Of a stretch of 44,837 nt of DNA, positions 1-8,317 are shown in pieces. The DNA is taken from the NCBI GenBank assembly GCA_022842465.1, contig JALHPN010000051.1, forward strand, positions 1 through 44,837, read 5' to 3'. Under the pieces are notes generated by a model. The model ran no database searches and had not been told where the DNA came from. It worked only from the letters and a program-made list of their open reading frames with translations. Positions within the stretch are counted from its first letter, which is position 1; each line of letters starts with the position of its first letter. Source of the DNA: Polyangiaceae bacterium (GTDB taxonomy: Bacteria > Myxococcota_A > Polyangia > Polyangiales > Polyangiaceae). A program made the position numbers and the translations under genes.

Positions 1-409
1 CGGCCGCGAGGGCCTCCGCGCCGCCGCCGCCCTTCCCCGCGAACAGCGCGGCGAGGAGGAGCAGCGAGAGCATCGTCGAGAGCATCAGCGTTCCCCACGC
101 GAAGACGCCGGCCCACGCGCTCGCCGCCCCTGGCGCGAAGCGGAAGACGCCGCGCTCTCCGTCGAGGCCGTCGAGGACCCCGTGGAGCGTGTGGTGAGAG
201 ACCATGACGCCGAGCGCCGGCGAGAGGAGGTATCCCGCGCCTGCCAGCGCCGCGAGCTGCGGCGACTCTTCGATGAGCTCCACGATCCGCGGCACGACGT
301 TCCCGCCGAGCATCGCCCAGAAGAGGAAGACGCCGTAGAGGAGCGCCGCGCTGAGCCACGAGGAAGCGCTCGGCCCGGGGAAGTGCACCCTGTCGGCGTC
401 GTGGTCCAT
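1..409 (-). CDS. Hypothetical multi-pass membrane protein (3' end beyond window)
   Basis: About 136 codons are visible before the gene leaves the left edge, so the C-terminus is missing. I do not recognise the family. The start reads MDHDADRVHFPG, followed by a hydrophobic helix near residues 18-36 (LSAALLYGVFLFWAML), a second apolar stretch near 53-70 and a third near 98-122 ending in Leu/Ala-rich sequence. This fits a small inner-membrane protein with at least three membrane segments. Its ATG overlaps the bkdB stop as TGATG, so translation is probably coupled to bkdB and it is the fourth gene of the bkd operon. The opposite strand also has a short open frame here, but the membrane-helix pattern, GC-rich third positions and stop/start overlap favour the minus strand. 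A functional link to the dehydrogenase is inferred from position only. Confidence 0.7.
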   Translation of the reverse strand, partial: MDHDADRVHFPGPSASSWLSAALLYGVFLFWAMLGGNVVPRIVELIEESPQLAALAGAGYLLSPALGVMVSHHTLHGVLDGLDGERGVFRFAPGAASAWAGVFAWGTLMLSTMLSLLLLAALFAGKGGGGAEALAA

Positions 410-1845
410 CACGCCATCTCGAGGAAGAGCTTGTCCGGGTTCTCGAGGTAGCGGATGACGTCGTAGGCGAACGCGGCGCCGACGTGACCGTCGACGATGC
501 GGTGGTCGAACGAAAGCGAGAGCAGCATCACGTCGCCGATGACGATCTGCCCGTCCTTCACGACGGGCTTCTGCTTCATCTGGTGCACGCCGAGGATCCC
601 GACCTCGGGGAAATTCAGGATCGGCGTCGCGAAGAGACCGCCGTCGGCGCCGAGCGACGTGATCGTGAACGTGGAGCCCGAGAGGTCGGCCATGTTCGAC
701 TTCCCCTGCTTCGCGTCCTGGGCGAGCCGGTCGATCTCGCGCGCGACCTCGAGAAGGCTCCGGCGATCCGCGTCCTTGACCACCGGGACGATGAGCCCGG
801 CGTCCGTCGACGCGGCGATCCCGATGTTGAAGTACTTCCGGTAGACGAGCTCGTTCGTCGTCTCGTCGAGCGCGCTGTTGAGGATCGGGTGCTTCTTCAG
901 CGCCGCGACGACGGCCTTCACGATGAACGGCAGGAACGTGAGCTTCACGCCCTGCGTGTCGGCCTGAGGCTTGAGGCGCGCGCGGAGCCCCTTCAGCGCC
1001 GTGACGTCGCACTCCTCGACGAACGTGAAATGCGCAGCGGTGTGCTTCGACTGCGCCATCCGCTGGGCGATCTTCCGGCGAACCCCCGCGAACGGCACCC
1101 GCTCCTCGAGCGCGGACTGCCCGGGCGTCGGCGCCGTGATCTTGACCGGCGTGAAGCCGGAAGACGGGGCGGAGACCGGCGCTCCCCCGCCGGCCGGCGG
1201 CGTCGGCGTCGTCGACCGCGCCTCCTCTGCCGGCGCGCTCGGACGCCGCGCGAAGATCTCGACGTCCACCTTCGTCACGCGGCCCTGGGGGCCGGTCGGC
1301 GGCACGCTGCGGAGATCGATCTCCATGTCGCGCGCGAGCTTGCGCGTGGCGGGCGTCGCGAGAGGCTTCTCGTTGAAGTAGCCCGCGCTCGCGCCGGAGG
1401 TCGACATCGCCGCGCCGCCGGAGCTCGCTGCCCCGCGCGAGGCCATCGCCGCCATGCCTGGGAGGGTCTCCTTGATGTCCCCGACCGCCGTCGCCGCGGG
1501 CTCCGACGTCGCGCTCCCGTTCGTGCCGTTCGCGTGCCCGTTGGCGTGCGCGTTGCCGCTCGCCGGAGGGGTCGCCGGGCCGGCGCTCGCGGCCGCGCTC
1601 CCGGCGTCGAGCTCGAACACGACGAGCACGCCGTGGACGGCCACGACGGTCCCGGGCGAGCCGTGCGTCTCGAGGACCCGTCCCGCGCGCGGCGAGGTGA
1701 TCGTCACGGTCGCCTTGTCCGTCATCACCTCGACCATCGGTTGGTCTTCCTTGACGTCGTCGCCCGGCTTGATGAGCCAGGAGACGATCTCGCCTTCGGT
1801 GACGCCTTCGCCGATGTCGGGCAGCTTGAATTCCCAGCGGGCCAT
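409..1845 (-). CDS. bkdB: Branched-chain 2-oxoacid dehydrogenase E2 (dihydrolipoyl acyltransferase)
   Basis: E2 core of a 2-oxoacid dehydrogenase complex; it transfers the acyl group from lipoate to CoA in the cytoplasm. The 478-residue protein has one lipoyl domain (about 1-80) with the lipoylated lysine in MTDKATV (Lys44). An Ala/Gly/Asn-rich linker follows (about 81-158, with an NAHANGHANG stretch), then an E1/E3-binding domain (about 161-200, ATPATRKLARDM) and, after a second linker, the acyltransferase domain (about 248-478) with the active-site DHRIVDG motif (His448, Asp452). The lipoyl context EDQPMVEVMTDKATV matches branched-chain rather than pyruvate E2 enzymes, so I favour bkdB over pdhC; the substrate is inferred. 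It is the third gene of the operon, 27 nt after E1-beta, and its stop overlaps the next gene's start. No E3 (lpd) gene is in the visible part. Confidence 0.93.
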   Translation of the reverse strand: MARWEFKLPDIGEGVTEGEIVSWLIKPGDDVKEDQPMVEVMTDKATVTITSPRAGRVLETHGSPGTVVAVHGVLVVFELDAGSAAASAGPATPPASGNAHANGHANGTNGSATSEPAATAVGDIKETLPGMAAMASRGAASSGGAAMSTSGASAGYFNEKPLATPATRKLARDMEIDLRSVPPTGPQGRVTKVDVEIFARRPSAPAEEARSTTPTPPAGGGAPVSAPSSGFTPVKITAPTPGQSALEERVPFAGVRRKIAQRMAQSKHTAAHFTFVEECDVTALKGLRARLKPQADTQGVKLTFLPFIVKAVVAALKKHPILNSALDETTNELVYRKYFNIGIAASTDAGLIVPVVKDADRRSLLEVAREIDRLAQDAKQGKSNMADLSGSTFTITSLGADGGLFATPILNFPEVGILGVHQMKQKPVVKDGQIVIGDVMLLSLSFDHRIVDGHVGAAFAYDVIRYLENPDKLFLEMA

Positions 1846-1872
1846 CTTCGGGGTTCTCCTCGGAGCCGTGGC

Positions 1873-2859
1873 TCAGTAACGCGCCGTCTCGAGGACGGCC
1901 GGAAGGATGCGGTGCGCGAGCGGCAGGTAGTCCATCTCGAGCGTGTACGGGAACGGGGTGTCGAAGCCGGTCACCCGGACGGGCGGCGCTTCGAGGTGCA
2001 AGAAGCAGTGCTCGTTCACGAGCGCGACGAGCTCCGCGCCGAAGCCGCAGGTCTTCGGCGCCTCGTGGACGACGACCACCCGCCCCGTCTTCTTCACGCT
2101 GGCGGCGATGGTGTCGATGTCGAGCGGCCACAAGGTGCGGAGATCGACGATCTCGCAGGAGACGCCCTTCTCGCTCGCCTGCTCGGCGGCGGCGAGGGCC
2201 TCGTAGAGCATCGCGCCCCACGCGATCACCGTCACGGCGGGCTTGCCGCTCTCCGCCTCGCGGACGATCCGGGCCTTGCCGAGCTCCTCGACGTAGTCTC
2301 CGTCCGGCACGTCGCCCTTCGCGGCGCGATAGATCCTCTTCGGCTCGAAGAAGAGGACGGGATCCGGATCACGGATCGACGCGAGGAGAAGGCCCTTCGC
2401 GTCCTTCGGGTTCGACGGGCACACGACCTTCAGGCCGGCGACGTGGATGAAGAGCGATTCGGGTGACTGCGAGTGGTAGAGGCCGCCGCGGATGCCGCCG
2501 CCGACCGGCGTGCGCACGACCATCTTCGCGCTGTACTCGCCGCCGGAGCGCCAGCGCATCTTCGCCAGCTCGCTCACGATCTGGTCGTAGCCAGGGAAGA
2601 TGAAGTCGGCGAACTGGATCTCCGGGACCGGGACCATGCCGTAGAGCGCCATGCCGATCGCGGTGCCGAGGATGCCGCCCTCGGAGAGCGGCGTGTCGAT
2701 CACGCGGTCCTCGCCGAACTCGTCCCACAGGCCTTGGGTGACGCGGAAGACGCCGCCGACGCGGCCGACGTCCTCCCCCATCACGACGACGCGGTCGTCC
2801 TGCCGCATCGAGGTGCGGAGCGCGTCGTTGATCGCCTGGACCATGTTCATCGAGGGCAC
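1873..2859 (-). CDS. bkdA2: Branched-chain 2-oxoacid dehydrogenase E1 subunit beta
   Basis: Beta subunit of the thiamine-diphosphate-dependent E1 heterotetramer that decarboxylates 2-oxoacids and acylates the E2 lipoate. At 328 residues it is full length for the family. The N-terminal Transket_pyr domain shows MGEDVGRVGGVFRVT, then RVIDTPLSEGGILGTAIGMA, PEIQFADFIFPGYDQI and GGGIRGGLYHSQSPE. The C-terminal transketolase domain (about 190-320) has CEIVDLRTLWPLD and VVVHEAPKTCGFGAE. All are hallmark segments of BCKDH/PDH E1-beta. It begins 4 nt after the E1-alpha stop, so the two subunits are almost certainly co-translated. The first ATG is used here; internal Met4 and Met6 are possible alternative starts and change only a few residues. 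Confidence 0.94.
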   Translation of the reverse strand: MPSMNMVQAINDALRTSMRQDDRVVVMGEDVGRVGGVFRVTQGLWDEFGEDRVIDTPLSEGGILGTAIGMALYGMVPVPEIQFADFIFPGYDQIVSELAKMRWRSGGEYSAKMVVRTPVGGGIRGGLYHSQSPESLFIHVAGLKVVCPSNPKDAKGLLLASIRDPDPVLFFEPKRIYRAAKGDVPDGDYVEELGKARIVREAESGKPAVTVIAWGAMLYEALAAAEQASEKGVSCEIVDLRTLWPLDIDTIAASVKKTGRVVVVHEAPKTCGFGAELVALVNEHCFLHLEAPPVRVTGFDTPFPYTLEMDYLPLAHRILPAVLETARY

Positions 2860-2863
2860 GGGC

Positions 2864-3919
2864 TCACTCCTTGTTCCGCAGGTCCCGCACGACGAGCGCG
2901 CGCTGCGCCTCGAGGTGGGGCGGCATCGTGGCGTAGACGTCGTCGAAGAGGGTCCGCGCGGGCGGCGGCGGGACGCGCTCGGCGTGGGCGACGGCCTCGT
3001 CGATCTCGACCTGGATCTCGGCGCGCATCGCCTCCTCCGCGGCGGCGTCGAGCTTGCCGTCGCGCTCGAGGACCCGGCGGAGCGAGACGAGCGGATCGTG
3101 CTCGGAGAGGGCGAAGAGATCCCTGCCTTCGAGGGTGTCCGGCGGGTGCGTGAGGATCTCGACGAGGAGCGCGCCCTTCCCCGCCGCCGCGCGCGCCACG
3201 CCTTCGCGGACGAGCGCGAAGGCCTCGAGCGGCTCGGCTCCCGACACGCGCGCGCTCGCGACGCCGTACGCGACCGCCTTCTCCGCGATGGTCTCGGTCC
3301 GCGTCTGGCGCGACGTGGGCGACGATCCCGCCCGCCCGTTGTTCCGACAGACGAGGACGCTCGCCGATCGGAACACCCCCGCGAAGTTCATCGCGTTGTG
3401 GAAGTCGCCGGTGCTGGTCGCGCCGTCGCCGAAGACGGCGATCGTCACGACGTCCTCCTTCCGGATCTTCGCCGCCCACGCGAAGCCGACCGCTTGCGGG
3501 ACGTGAGCGCCGACGACGCCGCTCGCCGGCGCCACCTTGACCGCCCTCGCGGGGGGGTGGTCGGGCGGCGCATGGCCCTTTGCCGGATCCTCGGCGTTTC
3601 CGAACGCGTGGCTCAGGTACGTCGCGAGCGGGAGGCCACGGACGAGGGCGACGCCCCACTCGCGTGTCCCGGGGAAGACCCAGTCGTTCGCGCGCGCGGC
3701 GAGCGCCGCGCCCACGACGGCGGACTCCTCACCGATGCAGGATGCATGGAACGCGACCTTCCCCTCGCGCTGGAGCTCCACCATCCGGTGCGACACCAGC
3801 CGGAGGCGGACCATGTGGCGGAAGAGGGCGAGCGCCCCCTCGCGAGCCTCCCGCCGGAAGACGCCTTCCGCAGCAGGATCGCCCTTTTGAGCCGGGGGGT
3901 CGGGGACGGCAGGCTGCAT
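2864..3919 (-). CDS. bkdA1: Branched-chain 2-oxoacid dehydrogenase E1 subunit alpha
   Basis: Alpha subunit of the E1 decarboxylase, carrying most of the thiamine diphosphate site. The 351-residue protein has the TPP motif starting GDGATSTGDFHNA (Gly164) and closing at CRNN (Asn193-194). Upstream are FHASCIGEESAVVG and the GHAPPDHP loop typical of E1-alpha. In well-known homologues the Asn pair is followed by GYAIS(T/V)P; here it reads GRAGSSPTS, an atypical substitution beside the cofactor pocket. The first gene of the operon, it faces the TPR/winged-helix gene across 140 bp. A TAAGGT hexamer lies 9 nt before the ATG and no Shine-Dalgarno is evident. In myxobacteria this complex makes isovaleryl-CoA and related primers for iso-fatty acids and secondary metabolites; applying that here is inference. 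Confidence 0.93.
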   Translation of the reverse strand: MQPAVPDPPAQKGDPAAEGVFRREAREGALALFRHMVRLRLVSHRMVELQREGKVAFHASCIGEESAVVGAALAARANDWVFPGTREWGVALVRGLPLATYLSHAFGNAEDPAKGHAPPDHPPARAVKVAPASGVVGAHVPQAVGFAWAAKIRKEDVVTIAVFGDGATSTGDFHNAMNFAGVFRSASVLVCRNNGRAGSSPTSRQTRTETIAEKAVAYGVASARVSGAEPLEAFALVREGVARAAAGKGALLVEILTHPPDTLEGRDLFALSEHDPLVSLRRVLERDGKLDAAAEEAMRAEIQVEIDEAVAHAERVPPPPARTLFDDVYATMPPHLEAQRALVVRDLRNKE

Positions 3920-3928
3920 CGCGCGCGC

Positions 3929-3934
3929 ACCTTA
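3929..3934 (-). promoter_or_regulatory. Candidate -10 element for the bkd operon
   Basis: On the minus strand TAAGGT lies 9 nt before the bkdA1 ATG, which would place the transcript start within or just before the start codon. No good -35 hexamer is visible. It is one of six such start-proximal TAnnnT elements in the window. Confidence 0.35.
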
Positions 3935-3940
3935 CTCCAA

Positions 3941-3964
3941 GCCCGCGCCCCGCGGAACGCGGGC
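3941..3964. promoter_or_regulatory. GC-rich inverted repeat in the bkd/regulator divergent spacer
   Basis: GCCCGCG and CGCGGGC form a perfect 7-bp inverted repeat around a 10-nt centre, just upstream of the bkd promoter candidate. It lies between two divergent genes, so an operator is more sensible than a terminator. GC-rich repeats arise easily by chance at this composition. Confidence 0.3.
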
Positions 3965-4047
3965 TCTTCTCGCCGCAGTGCGTCGTCGCCGGCGTCGCGT
4001 TCGAGGCCCAGACCGAGACGTGACTGGTGGTTCGAAGGGAGTGCAGG

Positions 4048-4053
4048 TAAGAT
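4048..4053 (+). promoter_or_regulatory. Candidate -10 element of the TPR/winged-helix gene
   Basis: TAAGAT lies 6 nt before the ATG, so the transcript would begin at or next to the A of the start codon (leaderless). No convincing -35 is present. Confidence 0.38.
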
Positions 4054-4059
4054 CCCCGC

Positions 4060-6171
4060 ATGGCGCGGCGTGCCTTCCTGCCCACCATACCCCCGCCTCC
4101 GGGGCCACCGCAGTCGCCGCCGCCTTCGACGCGCGCGAGCGTCCCGCCGCCGTCCACGCGGAGCGTGCCGCCCCCGTCCACGCGGACGAGCGTCGCCCCG
4201 CCGTCGACCCGCGGGAGCGTCGCGCCCTCGTCCGGGCGGACGAGCATCCCGCCGCCGCCGCTGCCCGGGGATCGCCTGTCCGTCCCGCCGGGGATGGAGG
4301 GCGTGCCGCTCCACGCGGTGACGGCGCTCCTCGACCGCCTCGCCGCCGCCGACGAGGCGGCGTTCATCGTCTCGTGGACGGAGCAGATGTTGACCGGTCG
4401 TGCGCGGCTCGACCCCGCCCTCGCCGTGCGCCTCCTCCGCGCCTACCGCGAGACGGGGCGCCTCGACCGCGCCCGTGAGCTCTCCGCTTCCCTCCCGAGC
4501 TCCCCGTCCTCGTGGAACCCGCTCGACACGGCGCGACTCGCCATCGAGCGTGCGTCGCTCTGCACGCTGGAGGGCCGCGCGGACCACGCGGAGGCCGAGC
4601 TCCGGCAGGCCTCGCGCGCCCTCGCCGGGGCGCCGCGCGGCTCGGGCATGCGCGAGCAGCTCGATCTCCACCTCACGACCGCCCAGCTGGAGCTCCGGCT
4701 GAATCGCGTCCAGCAGGCGCAGGCCGCGCTCCGCCTCGCGGAGCACGTCGCCGAGCGCCTCGAAGAGGGCGCGTGGAAGATGTCGATCGCCATGTCGCTC
4801 GGCCACGTGTCGATGCGGCTCGCCGATCCGAGGACGGCCGCGAAGCACTACATGGCCGCCCTCCAGCGCTGCCCCGCTCGCGGCCACTCCGCCATGCGCG
4901 CGCACGGCAACGTCGCGATCGCGCTCGGGTCGATCGGGCAGTTCGACGACGGGCGCGTCCACGCGACGACGGCCTGCGAGATCGCCGCCGAGAGCGCGCC
5001 GGGATGGCGCCACGCCGACGCGTACGACGTCCTCGCCATCGTCGAGATCGCCGCCGATCGCCCGCTGGCGGCGCTCCAGGCCCTCGACGACGCGCACACG
5101 GCGCTCGGAGATCTGGAGCAGCCCACGTTGCGCTACCAGCTCGCGGGGCACCGGACGCTCGCCCTCGCGATGGTCGGGCGCGCGGACGCGGCGAGACAGT
5201 GGCTCGCGAAGACGGACAAGCTCCGCGCCGAGCTCGCGAACGTCGACGCGCTCGACGAGCAGGACCTCGTCGCGACGCGAGCGCGAACGCTCGAAGCGTG
5301 CGGTGAGCTCCGCGAGGCGCTCGACGTCGCGCTCCCTCACGCCGAGCGCCTGCCGGACGCGTTCGTGACGGGCTCGATCAACCTCGTCGTCGCGCGCTGC
5401 GCGAGCGCGCTCGGGGACGAGGACGTCGCCCGCGCCGCGCTCGAGCGCGCCGCCCTGTCCGGAGAGCGCCACGGGTGGGTGTTCCCCGATCGCCAGCCGA
5501 GCGCCGCGCTCTGGAGCGCCGCGCTCCGGAGCGGCGACAGCCGCGTGGTCCGGTACGCCGAGAAGGTGCACGAGGTGCTGACGAACGGCGTCGCACCGAT
5601 GAGCGTTCCGCCGCCGGCTCGCCCGACGAGCATCCCTCCCCCCTCCCGAGCTTCGTTCCCGAGCATCCCGCCGCCTTCGCGCGTGTCGATCCCGAGCGCG
5701 GCGCAGCTGAGCGCCGACGACTCGAGCGAGCTCGCGATGCTCGCCGAAGGCGAGACGCTCATCTACGTGACGACGCCGAACGGCGTGAGCCGCGTGCGCG
5801 CCTCCGAGATGTCGAACGCCACGGACGGCGCCGCGCTCATCGTCGACACGATCGCGCACGCGCTCCGCATCGAGGGCCGCGAGGTCTCGCTCGAGCGCCG
5901 CCGCGCGCTCGAGCCCCTCGTCGTGCAGCTCCTCCGGCGCGCTCGCGAGGGGCTCTCGGCCGAGGAGATCCTCCGCGCCGCGGGCGGCCCGGGGCCCGAG
6001 TCGGCCGACGCCGAGCACCGCGTCCGTGTCCTCATCTCCCGCGTCCGCGATCTGCTCGGAGACGCGGCGGCCATCGAGCGCGTCCGCGACGCCGGAGAGC
6101 ACGGGAAGACCCGCTACCGCCTCAGCCCGACGGTGCGCTTCGCGCTGATCGAGCCGCTCTACACGTCCTGA
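4060..6171 (+). CDS. TPR protein with C-terminal winged-helix (OmpR/SARP-like) domain
   Basis: 703 residues. The N-terminus (about 5-75) is disordered and built from degenerate copies of (S/T)VPPPSTR. Residues about 80-510 are helical with TPR-like pairs, including AHVAERLEEG, AAKHYMAAL and RARTLEACGELREALD patterns. A second linker (about 515-547) reuses the SIPPPSR motif. Residues about 600-690 look like a transcriptional-regulator winged helix: LERRRALEPLVVQLLRRA, then RVRVLISRVRDLLG and a KTRYRLS wing, the arrangement seen in OmpR/SARP DNA-binding domains. There is no signal peptide or receiver domain. The likely role is a cytoplasmic regulator whose TPR part senses a partner protein. It is divergent from the bkd operon, which makes that operon a possible target, but this is positional inference only. 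The exact family is not recognised. Confidence 0.85.
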   Translation: MARRAFLPTIPPPPGPPQSPPPSTRASVPPPSTRSVPPPSTRTSVAPPSTRGSVAPSSGRTSIPPPPLPGDRLSVPPGMEGVPLHAVTALLDRLAAADEAAFIVSWTEQMLTGRARLDPALAVRLLRAYRETGRLDRARELSASLPSSPSSWNPLDTARLAIERASLCTLEGRADHAEAELRQASRALAGAPRGSGMREQLDLHLTTAQLELRLNRVQQAQAALRLAEHVAERLEEGAWKMSIAMSLGHVSMRLADPRTAAKHYMAALQRCPARGHSAMRAHGNVAIALGSIGQFDDGRVHATTACEIAAESAPGWRHADAYDVLAIVEIAADRPLAALQALDDAHTALGDLEQPTLRYQLAGHRTLALAMVGRADAARQWLAKTDKLRAELANVDALDEQDLVATRARTLEACGELREALDVALPHAERLPDAFVTGSINLVVARCASALGDEDVARAALERAALSGERHGWVFPDRQPSAALWSAALRSGDSRVVRYAEKVHEVLTNGVAPMSVPPPARPTSIPPPSRASFPSIPPPSRVSIPSAAQLSADDSSELAMLAEGETLIYVTTPNGVSRVRASEMSNATDGAALIVDTIAHALRIEGREVSLERRRALEPLVVQLLRRAREGLSAEEILRAAGGPGPESADAEHRVRVLISRVRDLLGDAAAIERVRDAGEHGKTRYRLSPTVRFALIEPLYTS
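4117..4255 (+). repeat. Degenerate repeats encoding the PPPSTR tract
   Basis: Roughly 21-27 bp units of the type CCGCCGTCCACGCGG plus AGCGTC recur four to five times with point differences, encoding PPPSTR(x)SV. Together with the second tract at about 5600-5700 they bracket the TPR part of the protein. Confidence 0.65.
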
Positions 6172-6266
6172 GCATGGCGACGAAGCGGACTCGACTCCGC
6201 GCTGCGCGACGCCGGTGCGGACTCGGTCACGCCTGCATGAGCGCGCGCGTCGTCCGTCCAACGAGG

Positions 6267-7232
6267 ATGCGAGCACGTCGTCCCGAGGTCTTCGTCGCTG
6301 CGCTCCTCGCGGTCCTCGCCGCGACGACCGACGCCAAGGCGACTCCAGACGACTTCTCGCTCGCCGAGACCGACACGAGCCCCGCGCCCGTGACGCCCCC
6401 GCCGCGGCCCGAGCCATCGTGCGCGGACTGCCTCCGAGGCGTCGCGTCGCTCGGGCTCGGGCTCCAGCCGGGCCTGATGCTCCGCGCGGGGCCTCACGCC
6501 GGCGAGCCAGGCTTCGCGCTCGGCGCCGCGCTCACCGTCGCAGGCTTCCTCCAGTCGAAGCGCTTCATCTACCAGGCGATCGTCGACGAGAGCCTCGCGA
6601 TCGGCTGGGCCGGCCCGCAGTACGTCGGCGACTCGCTCATCGCCATCGGCATCCGCGGGATCACCTCGGAGAAGCGCGTCGTCGACCAGGGACTCTTCCT
6701 CCGGACGGGGATCTCGGCGGTGTACCTGGCGAACAACGTCGCGCTCGCGCGCATCGTGGACTTCCCGTACGGGGAGCTCGGCTGGTCGCTCGTGACCGAT
6801 CACGTCGGATTCCAGGTCTACGGACGCTTCGGCGCCGCGGTGGTCGGCGACTTCTCCGCAGGACGCCGCTTCGAGGACCGTGACGCCCGACGGCAGATCG
6901 ACCCTGCCTTCGAGGGCGGCTTCGGCGCGACGCTCGGGCTCGGCGAGCGCGTGATGTTCGACGCACGGTACGTCGAGCTGTGGCCCGACGACGGGCGGAG
7001 CACGATCCGCTACGCCAGCGGGCGGGCCTGCCTCTCGATCGCGGAGGTCGGGGAGATCAAGCTCCCGATCGGCACCTGCGCGCGCGCACTGTTCGTCGAT
7101 ACGGACCTCCGCGAGCTCCGCGAGGTGCCGGGCAGCGATCCGTGGTCACGGTGGAACGTGGGGTTCGTCGGGCTCACCCTCGGGATCGGCGGGGGCATCA
7201 CCGGGACGGCCGAGCGGCACCATCGCGAGTGA
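6267..7232 (+). CDS. Secreted hypothetical protein, possibly outer-membrane barrel-like
   Basis: I do not recognise the family. From the chosen ATG the protein has 321 residues and begins with a plausible Sec signal peptide (MRARRPEVFVAALLAVLAAT, cleavage near TDAKA). A Pro-rich spacer and a short CADC motif follow. The remainder alternates apolar and glycine-rich segments (GLGLQPGLMLRAGP, GFALGAALTVAGF, VGFQVYGRFGAAVVGDF, GFGATLGLGERVMFDARYVELWP), as in a small beta-barrel or surface protein, and ends with LGIGGGITG near the C-terminus. In-frame ATGs at 6174 (3 nt after the previous stop) and 6237 are alternatives. I chose 6267 because it puts the signal sequence at the N-terminus. It probably shares a transcript with the TPR regulator upstream and ends at a strong hairpin. 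Confidence 0.72.
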   Translation: MRARRPEVFVAALLAVLAATTDAKATPDDFSLAETDTSPAPVTPPPRPEPSCADCLRGVASLGLGLQPGLMLRAGPHAGEPGFALGAALTVAGFLQSKRFIYQAIVDESLAIGWAGPQYVGDSLIAIGIRGITSEKRVVDQGLFLRTGISAVYLANNVALARIVDFPYGELGWSLVTDHVGFQVYGRFGAAVVGDFSAGRRFEDRDARRQIDPAFEGGFGATLGLGERVMFDARYVELWPDDGRSTIRYASGRACLSIAEVGEIKLPIGTCARALFVDTDLRELREVPGSDPWSRWNVGFVGLTLGIGGGITGTAERHHRE

Positions 7233-7234
7233 TC

Positions 7235-7261
7235 GCGACGCCCTCGGAAGGAGGGCGTCGC
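7235..7261. terminator. Bidirectional hairpin terminator
   Basis: A perfect 11-bp stem (GCGACGCCCTC / GAGGGCGTCGC) with a 5-nt loop begins 2 nt after the stop of the plus-strand gene and lies 30 nt past the stop of the facing DUF4142 gene. It has no U-tract on either side, as is common in high-GC bacteria. Position and stem quality make a shared terminator the best reading. Confidence 0.75.
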
Positions 7262-7291
7262 GCCGTTCTGCCACGCCGCGGATGCGGACGA

Positions 7292-8212
7292 TCACTTGGC
7301 GTCGGGGTTCGCCTTGTCCGTGTTGCTGCGGCTCGTGTCGGGCGTCTTCGGCTGCGTCTTCTTCTCGCCATCCGCCGCCTTCTTCACGTCGGCCTTGGCC
7401 TTCGCGTCGTCCTTCTTGTCCGTCTGGTGGCCCGCCGCCATCGTCGGATCGAGCTTCTTCTGGATCCCCTCGGCCTTCGCGAGATGCGACGCCACGTTCT
7501 TCCGCATCTCCGTGAGGTGCGTCTTCACGTCGGCGCTCGACGCGTTGGGCATCAACTTCGTGTCGATGGTGTCGAGCACGTCCTTGTGCATCTTCACCTG
7601 GCTGTTGATGTACATGCGGTCGAACTCCTGGCCGCTCTGGCTCCGGAGGGTCGACATCGCCTGCTGGTTCTCGTTCTTGATCGTCGTGGAGACGTCGTTC
7701 TCCTCGATCTGGACCTTCGCCTTGTCCTGGACCGTGCGGCCCTTGCTCATCGCGTCGCGGTGATGGGTCATCATCATCGCCGCGAACTGCTTGACGTCGG
7801 CGTGCGACGCGTTCTTCCGTGCGAGCTCGGCCATCTCGACCTCGCCGCTGTTCGCGACCGACGCGACCGCGAGGATCTGGCCGTCGTTGAGCTTCACCGA
7901 CTTGGCGGCGGCGTTCGGCGCGACGTTCTTGTCGTCGTTGCTCGGGAAGAGCGGCTTCTGGACCGACGGGTCGTTGAACGGCTTCTGCGGCGTCGGATCG
8001 TTGAACGACGACGTCTGGGGCTGAGGATCGTTGATGGGCTTCTGCACGCTCGACGAGCCCGGGAGGTGCGTCGCGGGCTGCGGCGACGGGTCGTTCACCG
8101 CCTGCTGAGGCTTCGGGTCGTTGCCGCTGATGGGATCGCGCGGCGCCTGCGGCGTCGAGCACGCGGCGGTGGCGAGGGCGAGGGCAACCAGACCATGGTG
8201 GAGAGTTCGCAT
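7292..8212 (-). CDS. DUF4142 lipoprotein with NDPxPQ repeats
   Basis: A 306-residue predicted lipoprotein. The signal peptide ends LALATAAC, giving lipidated Cys18. Residues about 27-92 are a low-complexity spacer with five NDPxxQ units (NDPKPQ, NDPSPQ, NDPQPQ, NDPTPQ, NDPSVQ). Residues about 105-255 form a DUF4142 helical (ferritin-like) domain with SVANSGEVEMAELA, KQFAAMMMTHHRDAM and FDRMYINSQVKMHKDVL; the His pairs are those conserved in this family. The tail is Lys/Asp-rich. DUF4142 proteins are periplasmic or envelope-anchored and of uncertain function. A GGAGG ribosome-binding site lies just before the ATG. It is probably monocistronic: 105 bp separate it from the CPBP gene upstream, and it ends at the shared hairpin. 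Confidence 0.88.
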   Translation of the reverse strand: MRTLHHGLVALALATAACSTPQAPRDPISGNDPKPQQAVNDPSPQPATHLPGSSSVQKPINDPQPQTSSFNDPTPQKPFNDPSVQKPLFPSNDDKNVAPNAAAKSVKLNDGQILAVASVANSGEVEMAELARKNASHADVKQFAAMMMTHHRDAMSKGRTVQDKAKVQIEENDVSTTIKNENQQAMSTLRSQSGQEFDRMYINSQVKMHKDVLDTIDTKLMPNASSADVKTHLTEMRKNVASHLAKAEGIQKKLDPTMAAGHQTDKKDDAKAKADVKKAADGEKKTQPKTPDTSRSNTDKANPDAK

Positions 8213-8317
8213 GGCCGCCCTCCGTGCAACGCGGGTGCCGACGTGTGGGTCTGCTCCGTGACGCGCGTTCGAGGGCCGAGCCGCTCGCGCTCCCGTGCGC
8301 TCGCGCCTCGGTGAGCG

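Noticed and set aside
484..2466. A 660-codon plus-strand frame across bkdB and bkdA2
   Set aside because: It lies opposite unmistakable E2 and E1-beta sequence; composition artefact.
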